A stretch of DNA of 41,930 bases. Source: a bacterium. Lineage in GTDB: Bacteria > Acidobacteriota > HRBIN11 > JAKEFK01. The DNA lies in the NCBI GenBank assembly GCA_022616075.1, contig JAKEFK010000197.1, forward strand, positions 1 to 41,930, in the 5' to 3' direction. Position numbers and translations under genes: made by a program. The first letter of the stretch is position 1, and each line of letters opens with the position of its first letter. Below are positions 1-8,146 of this stretch, piece by piece. The notes beneath the pieces were generated by a model. The model was not told the DNA's origin, did not search any database, and saw only the letters and a list, made by a program, of their open reading frames with translations.

Positions 1-2
1 CG

Positions 3-56
3 ATCGATCGAACGCTGAAAAATCTCATGACCGAGGTTGGCATTAGCTATGCCTGA
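3..56 (+). CDS. Possible C-terminal tail of a gene cut by the window edge
   Basis: Frame 3 is open from the window edge to a TGA at 54-56 and would encode 17 residues ending in GISYA. The fragment is too short to assign to a family and could be chance. From 57 to 203 I see no gene, only an isolated TATAAT at 98-103 with no convincing -35 box and no plus-strand gene behind it. Confidence 0.2.
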   Translation: MDRTLKNLMTEVGISYA

Positions 57-203
57 AAAAACGTGAACAAAATCTGAGATTCTGAAAAGAGAAGTTTTAT
101 AATGTCGGTCCTGCCCTCCCCGCTTCGATAGTTAGCCCTTTCCGCCTTCGACAGACACCGGCGTGAGTAGATGCCTGTTTTCATCATCCCGGTCAGCTTC
201 CTG

Positions 204-1082
204 CTACTTGCTTAAGAGAAAACCATGGGTCACACCGGCACTGATGTACCGTCCCACGATATCGCCGCTAGGATTGATCCCAAAGGCTTCGGTGCTGCTC
301 GCGCCAGGGAAATCAATCGACGTAAGCTCGTCCCCGCTCAACAGAAAACCATGGGTTACACCAGCAACGATGTACCGTCCCACGATATCGCCGCTAGGGT
401 TGATCCCGTTAGCAGTGGTAAAGCTCGCGCCAGGGAAATCAATCGACGTAAGCTCGCCCCTGCTCAACAGAAAACCATGGGTTACACCGGCAACGACCTA
501 CCGTCCCACGATATCGCCGCTAGGGTTGATCATGCTAGCTTGGGTAAAGCTAGCGCCAGGGAAATCAATCGACGTAAACTCGCCCCAGCTCAACAGAAAA
601 CCATGGGTCACACCGGCGCTTTCGTACAATCCCACGATATCGCCGCTAGGATTGATCCCAAACGCTTCGGTGCTGCTAGCGCCAGGAAAATCAAACGACG
701 TAAACTCGCCCCCGCTCAACAGAAAACCATGCTGGACACCGGCGCTGATGTACCGTCCCACGATATCGCCGCTAGGATTGATCCCGTTGGCAGTGGTAAA
801 GCTAGCGCCAGGAAAATCAATCGACGTAAGCTCGCCCCAGCTCAACGGAAAACCATGGGTTACACCGGCACTGATGTACCGTCCCACGATATCGCCGCTA
901 GAGTTGTTCCTGCTAGCAAAGGTAACGCTCGCGCCAGGGAAATCAATCGTGGTGAATGTGCCGCCCGTTCCCTGCGCCGTTGCCGTGTTGCGACTGGGGG
1001 CTATCCCCGCCGACAGAGCTATCAGTGCTGCCAGCGCGAAAACAAGGCGTGACGCCTTCGCTGATTTAATCAGAGTATTCAT
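204..1082 (-). pseudogene. HAF-type extracellular repeat protein, interrupted by an in-frame amber codon
   Basis: The start ATG at 1082 has a good ribosome binding site (AGGAG, 6 nt spacing). A typical signal peptide follows (hydrophobic run about residues 12-28, AQG near residue 37). The rest is a string of 42-residue repeats carrying the consensus TSIDFPGAS, GINPSGDIVGRY and AGVTHGFLLS, which matches the HAF family of probable exported repeat proteins. The frame stops at TAG (498-500). There the usual TAC ATC (Tyr-Ile) has become TAG GTC, and the same frame then continues with two more perfect repeat units to a second TAG at 204-206. Without the amber codon the product would be 292 residues. 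Either the gene is a young pseudogene, the truncated 194-residue product is used, or the base is an assembly error. The protein is expected outside the cytoplasm; HAF proteins have no firm biochemical role. Confidence 0.75.
207..962 (-). repeat. Six tandem 126-bp coding repeats of the HAF gene
   Basis: The conserved block beginning GTCCCACGATATCGCC (first copy slightly variant in others) recurs at 251, 377, 503, 629, 755 and 881, spaced by exactly 126 bp each time, so each unit encodes 42 residues. Units differ by scattered substitutions and not by indels. This is what one expects of repeats that amplify by recombination and are held in frame. The long plus-strand open frames across this block are mirror images of the repeat and are not genes. 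Confidence 0.9.
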
Positions 1083-1133
1083 GGGCTTCTCCTTTCTTGT
1101 TCAAACCGAAAAATTAAAGACTGCCAAGCTTAA

Positions 1134-1235
1134 TCATTCTTTCTTCCGTTCACGATACATATGAATGATCAGGCGATAGTATTCGATAGTAGACTCTGGT
1201 CCGGTACCACCAATGATGCCAACAGTCTTCACCAT
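1134..1235 (-). pseudogene. 33-codon N-terminal remnant of an aspartate/glutamate racemase
   Basis: An ATG at 1235 overlaps the TGA of the upstream cupredoxin gene (TGATG) and follows a strong GGAGG at 6-7 nt. The 33 residues, with GIIGGTGPESTIEYYR near the start, match the characteristic N-terminus of the aspartate racemase family (Asp/Glu/hydantoin racemases, normally about 230 residues). A TGA ends the frame at 1134-1136. No further racemase sequence follows; the HAF-repeat gene begins about 50 bp later. The start and ribosome binding site are intact, so the short peptide could still be translated, but it lacks both catalytic cysteines of the family. Confidence 0.7.
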
Positions 1236-1603
1236 CAAAATCCTCCTTCCACGATGAGCTGGCCGGTTTCTCCGTGAAGGCGGCAGAAATACGAAATGAT
1301 ACCCGGCTCGTCGAAGGTCACCTCGAAAACTCCAGACGTAACTTCTACGCTGTCGAAGAGCTTTCCGGCCGAAGAATCACCCTGCGTTCCGCTGGTTACC
1401 GTATGAGGATTGTGTCCCTGGAAACTCCAGGTTACGGTACTGCCATGTGGAATCTTCAAACTGTCGGGGCTATAGAAGTTATCCATGACAAGCACCTGGT
1501 TAGCCGGTGTCATCGTTGTTGTGATGTTATCGTTGTTGCCGCAGGAAAGAAGAGTGAATAACAGCAGCGCGGCAAGAAAAAACTTGGAGTAAGTGAATTT
1601 CAT
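1235..1603 (-). CDS. Cupredoxin (plastocyanin-like) lipoprotein
   Basis: The product has 122 residues. The start at 1603 is chosen over a longer frame because GGAGG lies just upstream and a lipoprotein signal follows at once (hydrophobic run, then LLSC with the lipidated Cys at residue 21). The remainder fits a single cupredoxin domain: a HNPH block at 64-67 and YFCRLH at 105-110 supply the Cys and two candidate His ligands of a type 1 copper site. The usual axial Met, three residues after the second His, is a Thr here (HGET), so the copper geometry may differ or the site may be altered. It probably acts as a periplasmic or outer-surface electron carrier or copper-binding protein. The stop codon overlaps the racemase remnant, so the two were once translationally coupled. 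It diverges from the sigma factor gene. Confidence 0.8.
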   Translation of the reverse strand: MKFTYSKFFLAALLLFTLLSCGNNDNITTTMTPANQVLVMDNFYSPDSLKIPHGSTVTWSFQGHNPHTVTSGTQGDSSAGKLFDSVEVTSGVFEVTFDEPGIISYFCRLHGETGQLIVEGGF

Positions 1604-1713
1604 TTTTTTGCCTCCTTCCAAAATTAAAGTCAGCCACGGCGAATGCTTCACTGGAATGGCTATTTCTCATGCTCACTCAGTCAAATAGTTTCAATTTGGT
1701 TACTACTCGGACC

Positions 1714-1727
1714 GTGAGCTGTCTCAC
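1714..1727. promoter_or_regulatory. Small inverted repeat in a divergent intergenic region
   Basis: GTGAG-CTGT-CTCAC is a perfect 5-4-5 inverted repeat midway between the cupredoxin gene and the promoter of the sigma factor gene. Its location suits a repressor or activator site, but arms of 5 bp can occur by chance. Confidence 0.25.
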
Positions 1728-1743
1728 TTTAGTAAGGCGACAT

Positions 1744-1772
1744 TTCGCAGTAAAAACCGACAGGTATATAAT
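1744..1772 (+). promoter_or_regulatory. Putative housekeeping promoter of the sigma factor/kinase operon
   Basis: TTCGCA (1744-1749) and a perfect TATAAT (1767-1772) are separated by 17 bp. The -35 box matches four of six consensus positions. The start codon of the ECF sigma gene lies 34 bp downstream of the -10 box. Confidence 0.5.
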
Positions 1773-1805
1773 GTGTAGCAACTGCTTTTACATCAGAAGC
1801 TTCAA

Positions 1806-2372
1806 ATGGACACACCTTCGTCAAAGCCTGTAACACAGCTCCTTCTTGCCTGGGGAAATGGCGACAGGGAAGCGCTCGATAAGCTGATACCTCTTGTTTA
1901 CGATGAGCTGTATCGACTGGCAGCGCGGCAGATGAAGGGCGAAAAACGCGGACATACGCTCCAGACAACTGCGCTGGTCAATGAGGCATATTGCAAGCTG
2001 GTGGATCTGAAAAGGATTCAATGGCAGAACCGCGCCCAGTTCTTTGCCATCGCCGCTCAAATGATGCGGCGGATTCTGATCGATCACGCAAAAACCCATA
2101 CTCGCGCCAAACGCGGTGGCCATGCCCAGAAAATTTCGTTCGATGACACAGCATACCTTTCTGAATCGAGAGCAGCAGAAATGATTGCTCTCGATGAGGC
2201 ACTGACTGGGCTAGCGAAACGCGACTCGCTTAAAAGCCGGATCGTTGAAATGAAATTTTTTGCCGGATTGACTTTTGAAGAAATTGCGCATGTAGAACAG
2301 GTTTCGAGTCGCACGATTGAGCGCGAATGGCGAAAAGCCAAAGCCTGGCTTTACAATGCGATTCGGCAATGA
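1806..2372 (+). CDS. ECF-subfamily RNA polymerase sigma factor
   Basis: The product has 188 residues. It has a sigma region 2 core (about 25-95, with YRLAARQM and the RRILIDHAK segment) and a region 4 helix-turn-helix (about 130-185, TFEEIAHVEQVSSRTIEREWRKAK). The pattern fits the ECF group, common in Acidobacteriota and Planctomycetota, that is encoded beside Ser/Thr kinases. Such factors lack a classical membrane anti-sigma partner and are thought to be controlled by the linked kinase. Here the stop codon overlaps the kinase start (ATGA), so the two are translationally coupled, which supports that idea. The ribosome binding site is weak (GAAG about 6 nt before ATG). No target promoters can be named from the sequence. 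Confidence 0.9.
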   Translation: MDTPSSKPVTQLLLAWGNGDREALDKLIPLVYDELYRLAARQMKGEKRGHTLQTTALVNEAYCKLVDLKRIQWQNRAQFFAIAAQMMRRILIDHAKTHTRAKRGGHAQKISFDDTAYLSESRAAEMIALDEALTGLAKRDSLKSRIVEMKFFAGLTFEEIAHVEQVSSRTIEREWRKAKAWLYNAIRQ

Positions 2373-5300
2373 ATACTCCAGATACGAATTCAGCGCGATG
2401 GAAGCAACTTGATGAATTGCTGGATGCTGTTTTTGATCTGCCGGTCGATGAACGCTCAGTATTTCTCGATCAGGCATGTGCCGGAGATGAAGCCTTACGG
2501 AAAGAGATCGATCGACTGCTGATAGCAGATGAGCGTGCGCACAGTTTTATTGAATCCCCAGCATTCCAGGCATCAAATCCCAAGATCGGCACTTCCGATC
2601 TCGCTTCGCTTCTGATGGTAAATGCTCAGCGTGCGCCACTGCTTGGATCCGGAAAGATCATTGGTGGCAGGTACGAAATTTTATCGAGACTTGGAAGAGG
2701 CGGAATGGGGGAAGTGTGGCATGCGTACGATCGCAAGCTGCGAGTGGATGTAGCGCTGAAAACTCTACAACTCAATCTTATTCGAAATCCGGATCTGGTC
2801 GAAGCTCTAAGGCAGGAAGTCCGAACCGCACGGGAAGTCATTTCTGCCAATGTTTGCCGGATTTTTGATCTCGTTGTGGAAGAAAAATTGGAACTGATCT
2901 CCATGGAATACATTGATGGAATCACGCTGCTTGCGATGTTGAAACAGAAAGGTCCGATGAAACTGCGGGAGGCGAGTGATATTGCGGCGCAATTTTTATC
3001 TGGAATGGAAGCCATTCACCGGTCCGGTTTAGTGCATTGCGATTTAAAACCTGAAAACATCATGATCACCCGAACAGGCCGGGTGGTAGTCATGGACTTT
3101 GGAATTGCAAAACAAGCAGCTCAGAAAGCCGCAAGAATTTCGGGAACTCTACCTTATATGTCTCCTGAACAGGTTTCCGGTGAGAGCATTGATACTCGAA
3201 GCGATGTGTTTTCAGCGGGAGTTGTTCTTGCAGAGATGATCCATCCCGAAGGAATCACGGGTGAAAAGACGCGCGAACAAATTTGGAATGCAGTTCATCA
3301 AAATCCGTTACAACTATTTGATAGCCCGTGGAAGTCTGTAATTGCCCGTGCAGTTGCCGCCAATCGGGAAGATCGATTTCGTTCAGCCGAAGCGTTGGCG
3401 CGCGCGTTAGAGGAAGCAACACAACGCGTAGAGACGATTGACGAACAAAATCCATATCCTGGTCTCGCTTCTTTTACGACTGATGATGCGGAATATTTTT
3501 TTGGCCGCGAATTGGAAGTTGAATCGGTCATAAAAAAATTGAAGCAACAATATATGATGGCTCTTGTAGGTCCTTCGGGCGCTGGGAAGACTTCATTTTT
3601 ACGGGCCGGACTCATTCCAGCTCTTCTAACAGAATGGAGTTGCATCTTCTGCGTTCCAGGTGATTCCCCTCACTTGAATTTGGAGCAAGCTCTCCTTCAC
3701 CAGGTCTTCGTAGACAAAGAATCAACACAAACGCTTCAGCTTTTGAGTCAATGGCGAACGAAGCATGCGGAGGCCGTATTGATTATCGATCGCTTCGAAG
3801 AGCTGTTTACTTTGAATGATCCGGAGGTTCAAGCACGTTTTGTGGAATTGATCGTCCAAGCGGCTCAAGAGGTGAATGTCAGAGTGCTTCTTTCCATGCG
3901 GGATGATTTTCTGCTTCGGTGCCACGAATATCCTGCCCTGGCTCCAATTTTTTCGGAGCTGACTCCGCTGGGTCCACTTACGGGTGCAGCTCTGCGAAGA
4001 GCTCTGGTGCAACCTGCACTGGAGTGCTCTTATCGATACGAAGACGAAACGCTGGTAGATGAAATTCTCTCGGATGTAGAAAAAGAGAAAGGGGCTTTGC
4101 CTTTGATGGCATTTGCCGCTGCGAGGTTGTGGCAGAAGCGCGACCGTCAATCCGGACGGCTAACACGGGAAGCCTACAGAAAAATCGGCGGAGTCGCAGG
4201 TGCGTTTGGGCAACATGCCGAGACGACGATGGAGCAGATTGGAGCAGAAAGACAGCCGATCGTTCGGGAAATATTCCGCAATTTGATCACAGCAGAAAAT
4301 ACAAGGGCAGCTCGTGACACCGAAGAATTGCTGAGTGTTTTTGCTGAAAGAACCGTCGCCGAGGAAGTATTGCGGATGCTAATTGATGCGCGTCTTTTGA
4401 CTTCCTTTGAAGCGCCCCAGGTGGAGGGAGAAAAGCCGGTAAGGCGTGTAGAAATTGTTCACGAATCGTTGCTCTCCCATTGGCCGCGCTTAGTACGATG
4501 GCAAACGCAAGATGCCGACAGCGCTCAGCTTCGCGATCAGCTTCGTCAGGCGGCCCAGGTATGGGATCAGCGAAACCGGTTGCAGGACTTGGTGTGGACC
4601 GGTACGGCATACCTGGAGTACCAAGCCTGGCGCCAGCGATATCCAGGCAACTTGACCAGCACCGAAGAGGCGTTTGCTCAGGCAATGGAACAACGCGCAA
4701 ACAGGAAACGGAGGCAAAAGAAAATAGCCGCCACTACTACATTTATAGTACTAATACTTCTCCTGTTAACGATTGTTGGTTACTGGCACCGTGCAACGGT
4801 TGCTAGAGACCGTGCGATTTTAGAGGCGCGGAAGACAGAAGCCGGCAAACTACTTCTGCTTGGGCGGACAGAAGTGGAGTCGGACACCAATTCGGACACC
4901 AATTATAGACTTGCTTGGGCTCTGGCCAGTCTGGAATTGGTGGATACGAGTCAGGCGCGCGAGTTTACAGTTGAAGCACTCTCTACGGCGCTTCCCTCAC
5001 TCGTAATGCAGGCGCCGTTTCCAATCGCAGAAATTCAGTTCAGTCCTGATGGCAAGTGGCTTCTTGCAGGTGGGGTGGAGGGGGTAAAGCTCCTCCCGCA
5101 GGATGGCAGTGCGCCCTTGATTCTGAGCGACCACAAAGGACACCCCCTTCGGACCCCAGAAGATCCGCAGTTTTCTTCCGATGGCCAATTCGTTATCTGG
5201 TCACCAGGAGACGATCGAACTGCGATGAACGTATGGTCACTTTCGCAAAGGAAAGTCGTTCGAACATTCCATCTGGAGGGATTCACACGTTGCAAAACTA

Positions 5301-6997
5301 GAGGCGGAACCCCCGTCTTGATTACCGATACCACGCGCAGTCTTTGGAACAGGAGCTTAGGCCCGGGCTTGATTCTTGTACGGGCCTGGAAATCGAGTCA
5401 AGAACAGCCGGAAATTGTGGCTCGTTGGAACTCAGAGGGCACCGATTTCTGGGATTTCGATAGCAGCCTGCGTTGGGTGGCCTATGCAAAAGGTCATGAC
5501 GTCTATATCGAAGAATTGGATGGGCCGGAACAAGGTCGTAAGCGGTTGATCGGAAAACACGATGCCACGGTCAACGAAGTCCAGTTTCGTTTCGGTAAAG
5601 ACGAAATTATTTCAGCAGATTTCAACGGTGAGATTCGGATTTGGTCTCTGTTACCCGGTGCAAAGAATCCGGTTCGTTCTTTTTCCACCGTTGAGCCTGG
5701 AGAAGAGAAAAGCTGGCACGTGTTTTGGACCGATCCGTCAGGCATCTTCCTTCTCATATCGGATGGCCCCAAGATTTTCTGGTGGGATTTGAGCGCGCCT
5801 GATGGCATAAAGCCTGTGGTTATAAGTAATCGGAATGAAGAATTCGGTGCTAAAGTCCGTTCGTTAGCATTTGATAAAAACCGCAAATGGCTGGCAGTCG
5901 TTTGGAGCGCAACTATAAGTTTTTATCCCTTGATTCATAAATATCCATATATATTCAGCGGAAATACTTTGGAGGCCCAATTCACCAACGATGGAAAATC
6001 ACTTGTGAGCCTTTTTTCTAGTGATCGCACGAGAATCCTTGTACAGAATATGCCCGGAGATGTGCAAGTGCCTGCGCGAAGGCTATGGGAGTCGGACTCT
6101 TTTGGCGCTTATGCCTTTGATCTAGATCCAATTGGGAGGTATGCACTCGCTGCTACACCGTACGATGGGATTCATCTTATATCCATTGCGGATGGAAAAG
6201 ATCGATCTTTGAAAGGGATGCTTTCTGGTAGAGTCTACCAACTCATTGATTGTTCACCTGATGGAGGATTCGCAGCAGCCGGACCACGGGGTATTGAGAT
6301 CTGGGATTTGCAGTCCGGCAAAACTCGAATTCTGGAACAGAATAAGGGTGTAGAATTTTCTTCCATCAAATATGCTCCCGACGGCAGTCTTTTCTCCGGG
6401 GATACCCAGGGAAGACTGTATCACTGGAATCTGAAAGAGAACTCCGTAAGAACTTCGCAGACGGGCAAAGGCCTGTTGAGCGGCATCGCGATATCGAATA
6501 ATGGCCGCTACCTTGCTACAAGCACGTGGTCGGGCAAGCGTTCGGAATTGGGACATGGTGCAACTTCGCACGTTTTGCTTCAGGATTTGAAGGAAGGGAA
6601 ATCGTTTTCAATTTCCTCTCACGGCAAGCAAGTTTTGTGTATAACTTTTGATCCGGCTGGAACAAGCTTAGTGACAGGGGATATTGATGGCATAGTGCGA
6701 GTAGGGCCAATCAACGGCGATACACCTCATCTGCTAATGGGTCACAAAGGTCCAATAGGGAAGGTTGCAGTTGACCCTGATGCAAAATGGATTGCATCAA
6801 CAGAGCTATCGACCGCAGACGTCCGCCTCTGGCCGATGCCGAAAGGCAAACCGTTTGTTTCACTTCCCTACGCAAAATTCCTGAGCAGCTTGCGCGCTTT
6901 CATCAATGTGCGCGCGATTCCGGACAAGAATTCCGCAACCGGTTATCGTGTCATATACACGCCCTTTCCTGGATGGCAAAACATACCAATTTGGTAG
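2369..6997 (+). CDS. Membrane Ser/Thr protein kinase with STAND NTPase and WD40-like repeats
   Basis: The product has 1542 residues. The start at 2369 is chosen because it overlaps the sigma factor stop (ATGA). Domain order: an N-terminal helical segment (about 10-65) usual in this kinase family; a Hanks-type kinase (about 102-345) with [20 protein letters not shown] (catalytic Asp about 225) and DFG; an nSTAND1-type NTPase with P-loop GPSGAGKT (about 401-408) and Walker [10 protein letters not shown]; one transmembrane helix near 790; and a long WD40-like propeller region to the end with repeated FSPDG-like strands. The catalytic loop has HCD in place of HRD, so this is a non-RD kinase that may not need activation-loop phosphorylation. 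The propeller should lie outside the membrane and sense a ligand or partner. The obvious candidate substrate is the coupled sigma factor; that is inference. Confidence 0.9.
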   Translation: MNTPDTNSARWKQLDELLDAVFDLPVDERSVFLDQACAGDEALRKEIDRLLIADERAHSFIESPAFQASNPKIGTSDLASLLMVNAQRAPLLGSGKIIGGRYEILSRLGRGGMGEVWHAYDRKLRVDVALKTLQLNLIRNPDLVEALRQEVRTAREVISANVCRIFDLVVEEKLELISMEYIDGITLLAMLKQKGPMKLREASDIAAQFLSGMEAIHRSGLVHCDLKPENIMITRTGRVVVMDFGIAKQAAQKAARISGTLPYMSPEQVSGESIDTRSDVFSAGVVLAEMIHPEGITGEKTREQIWNAVHQNPLQLFDSPWKSVIARAVAANREDRFRSAEALARALEEATQRVETIDEQNPYPGLASFTTDDAEYFFGRELEVESVIKKLKQQYMMALVGPSGAGKTSFLRAGLIPALLTEWSCIFCVPGDSPHLNLEQALLHQVFVDKESTQTLQLLSQWRTKHAEAVLIIDRFEELFTLNDPEVQARFVELIVQAAQEVNVRVLLSMRDDFLLRCHEYPALAPIFSELTPLGPLTGAALRRALVQPALECSYRYEDETLVDEILSDVEKEKGALPLMAFAAARLWQKRDRQSGRLTREAYRKIGGVAGAFGQHAETTMEQIGAERQPIVREIFRNLITAENTRAARDTEELLSVFAERTVAEEVLRMLIDARLLTSFEAPQVEGEKPVRRVEIVHESLLSHWPRLVRWQTQDADSAQLRDQLRQAAQVWDQRNRLQDLVWTGTAYLEYQAWRQRYPGNLTSTEEAFAQAMEQRANRKRRQKKIAATTTFIVLILLLLTIVGYWHRATVARDRAILEARKTEAGKLLLLGRTEVESDTNSDTNYRLAWALASLELVDTSQAREFTVEALSTALPSLVMQAPFPIAEIQFSPDGKWLLAGGVEGVKLLPQDGSAPLILSDHKGHPLRTPEDPQFSSDGQFVIWSPGDDRTAMNVWSLSQRKVVRTFHLEGFTRCKTRGGTPVLITDTTRSLWNRSLGPGLILVRAWKSSQEQPEIVARWNSEGTDFWDFDSSLRWVAYAKGHDVYIEELDGPEQGRKRLIGKHDATVNEVQFRFGKDEIISADFNGEIRIWSLLPGAKNPVRSFSTVEPGEEKSWHVFWTDPSGIFLLISDGPKIFWWDLSAPDGIKPVVISNRNEEFGAKVRSLAFDKNRKWLAVVWSATISFYPLIHKYPYIFSGNTLEAQFTNDGKSLVSLFSSDRTRILVQNMPGDVQVPARRLWESDSFGAYAFDLDPIGRYALAATPYDGIHLISIADGKDRSLKGMLSGRVYQLIDCSPDGGFAAAGPRGIEIWDLQSGKTRILEQNKGVEFSSIKYAPDGSLFSGDTQGRLYHWNLKENSVRTSQTGKGLLSGIAISNNGRYLATSTWSGKRSELGHGATSHVLLQDLKEGKSFSISSHGKQVLCITFDPAGTSLVTGDIDGIVRVGPINGDTPHLLMGHKGPIGKVAVDPDAKWIASTELSTADVRLWPMPKGKPFVSLPYAKFLSSLRAFINVRAIPDKNSATGYRVIYTPFPGWQNIPIW

Positions 6998-7061
6998 AAC
7001 CGGCCAAGGAACATTCCAGACAATTCCGCAGAGTCTCGCCCTGTTGTAACTGCATCGCTAC

Positions 7062-7094
7062 AAAGGAGACTCCGAGATTCTTTCAGTCTCCTTT
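7062..7094 (+). terminator. Rho-independent terminator of the sigma factor/kinase operon
   Basis: AAAGGAGACT (7062-7071) and AGTCTCCTTT (7085-7094) form a perfect 10-bp stem with a 13-nt loop, with the T-rich 3' arm serving as the tail. It lies 65 bp after the kinase stop. A second hairpin (CAGGGCG/CGCCCTG, 7099-7119) follows without a T run. Confidence 0.7.
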
Positions 7095-7141
7095 TCATCA
7101 GGGCGCACTACCCGCCCTGCAGTTTCTACATTTTTACTAAC

Positions 7142-7627
7142 CCCGGCGGCCATTGCAAGTGGGAGGAGCAATTGATCGGCAAGATGCCTACCCAACAGGG
7201 ACACCTGTTTGCAGATAACGCTGCGCCTCATCCACTACTTTTTGTGAAACAGTTTCCGCTCTCACGCCTCTTTCGCCAAAGGCTGAAAACAGCTCCGTAA
7301 CGTTCTCGCTCTCAATCAGGATCATCACTACGTTGCCTGGTCCACGGCCTTCACGAATCTCTTCCAAATGCAGATTGTGTTTCCCCATGAAAACTTCTTT
7401 TCAATTACGCTAAGCTCACGCTCCGCAATGTGGCGCGGCAAATTCGAAATTAAGACTTTTGCGCTTTGTCTTAAAATCTTTCCGCGCTCACGAAGCTCAA
7501 AACCGGTTAGCGCGGTAGAAGGATCAATGGTGACGCTCCACTTGCCTCCTCCTGCGGGATAAAAACCCGGGCGTTCCAGCCTTGCCGAAATCTTTGGGCC
7601 GATCCGCTCGATGAGCGGGAGAAATGC
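7142..7627 (-). pseudogene. rtcA: Decayed RNA 3'-terminal phosphate cyclase (rtcA) fragment
   Basis: On the minus strand three frames in succession encode RtcA-like sequence. From 7627 to about 7385 the frame includes RPGFYPAGGG and NLPRHIAEREL. After a frameshift near the GGGGAAA run at 7381-7388 it continues with GRGPGNVVMILIESENVTE and GERGVRAE to 7188. After a second shift at the in-frame TAG (about 7186) it reads HLADQLLLPLAMAAGV. These blocks occur in this order in RtcA, which cyclises RNA 3'-phosphates. About half the usual 340 residues remain, and the N-terminal half is missing. Upstream of 7627 to about 7740 there is an open stretch I cannot assign. With two frameshifts and no N-terminus the gene is dead. 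Confidence 0.8.
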
Positions 7628-7764
7628 CTAAACGGAACCCCAATGCCTTTCTCATCCACCGGCATCCGTATGAGCGGACGGAAGAACCACGCGTTGGTAG
7701 TCCAACCGAATTGATCACCATTCACGCAAGAAAATCGAGAGGGCGGTAAACCACGGATGAAAAT

Positions 7765-7795
7765 GGGCTGAGCGGTTTATGCAACCGATCAGCCC
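7765..7795 (-). terminator. Terminator after the tRNA-Val/tRNA-Asp transcript
   Basis: Read on the minus strand, GGGCTGA-T-CGGTT, a GCATA loop, and AACCG-C-TCAGCCC form a strong 7+5 bp hairpin with one mismatch, followed by ATTTTC. It lies 11 bp beyond the 3' end of tRNA-Asp, where the tRNA transcript should stop. Confidence 0.55.
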
Positions 7796-7805
7796 GTAAG
7801 TAAGG

Positions 7806-7880
<75 letters not shown>

Positions 7881-7914
7881 GCAAAAGATCGTCGACGCGT
7901 TTCCGCGTCTATTC

Positions 7915-7946
7915 GTCTGCGCGTCTGACACGAAAGACGCGCAGAC
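7915..7946. repeat. Perfect 12-bp hairpin between the two tRNA genes
   Basis: GTCTGCGCGTCT (7915-7926) and AGACGCGCAGAC (7935-7946) are perfectly complementary with an 8-nt loop. A further partial copy, GACGCGCAGACG, follows before tRNA-Val. It could be a processing signal in the tRNA precursor or a dispersed palindrome. There is no T run, so it is not a standard terminator. Confidence 0.6.
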
Positions 7947-7967
7947 AAGGGGACGCGCAGACGCAAA

Positions 7968-8039
7968 TGGGCGGTATAGGATTTGAACCTATGGCCCCTG
8001 CCTTGTAAGGGCAGTGCTCTCCCGCTGAGCTAACCGCCC
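7968..8039 (-). tRNA. tRNA-Val (TAC)
   Basis: A full cloverleaf: acceptor GGGCGGT/ACCGCCC with discriminator A, anticodon stem CTGCC/GGCAG around CTTACAA (anticodon TAC), and T arm ATAGG/CCTAT with TTCAAAT. CCA is not encoded. It is first in a two-tRNA transcript with a promoter about 45 bp upstream. Confidence 0.95.
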
Positions 8040-8084
8040 TGATCGGGTAAAAGTTGACGATCGCCGAACGCGAAATCGAGAATC

Positions 8085-8114
8085 AGTATAAGTCCTGAAA
8101 CACCATTTTTGCAA
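8085..8114 (-). promoter_or_regulatory. Putative promoter of the tRNA pair
   Basis: On the minus strand TTGCAA (8109-8114) and TATACT (8085-8090) are separated by 18 bp, a good sigma-70-type match. tRNA-Val begins 45 bp further on, and no other minus-strand gene lies between. Confidence 0.5.
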
Positions 8115-8146
8115 GCTTTTTTCCAGAACCAGGCCCCAGTGCTTTT

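Noticed and set aside
163-1164. Long plus-strand open frames (333 and 275 codons) across the first kilobase
   Set aside because: They are antisense images of the in-frame 126-bp HAF repeat; the minus strand has the signal peptide, ribosome binding site and known repeat consensus.
7507-7725. Small minus-strand frames upstream of the rtcA remnant as real genes
   Set aside because: Two overlapping frames with no ribosome binding site partly cover RtcA-like sequence in the wrong frame, so they are parts of the decayed region.
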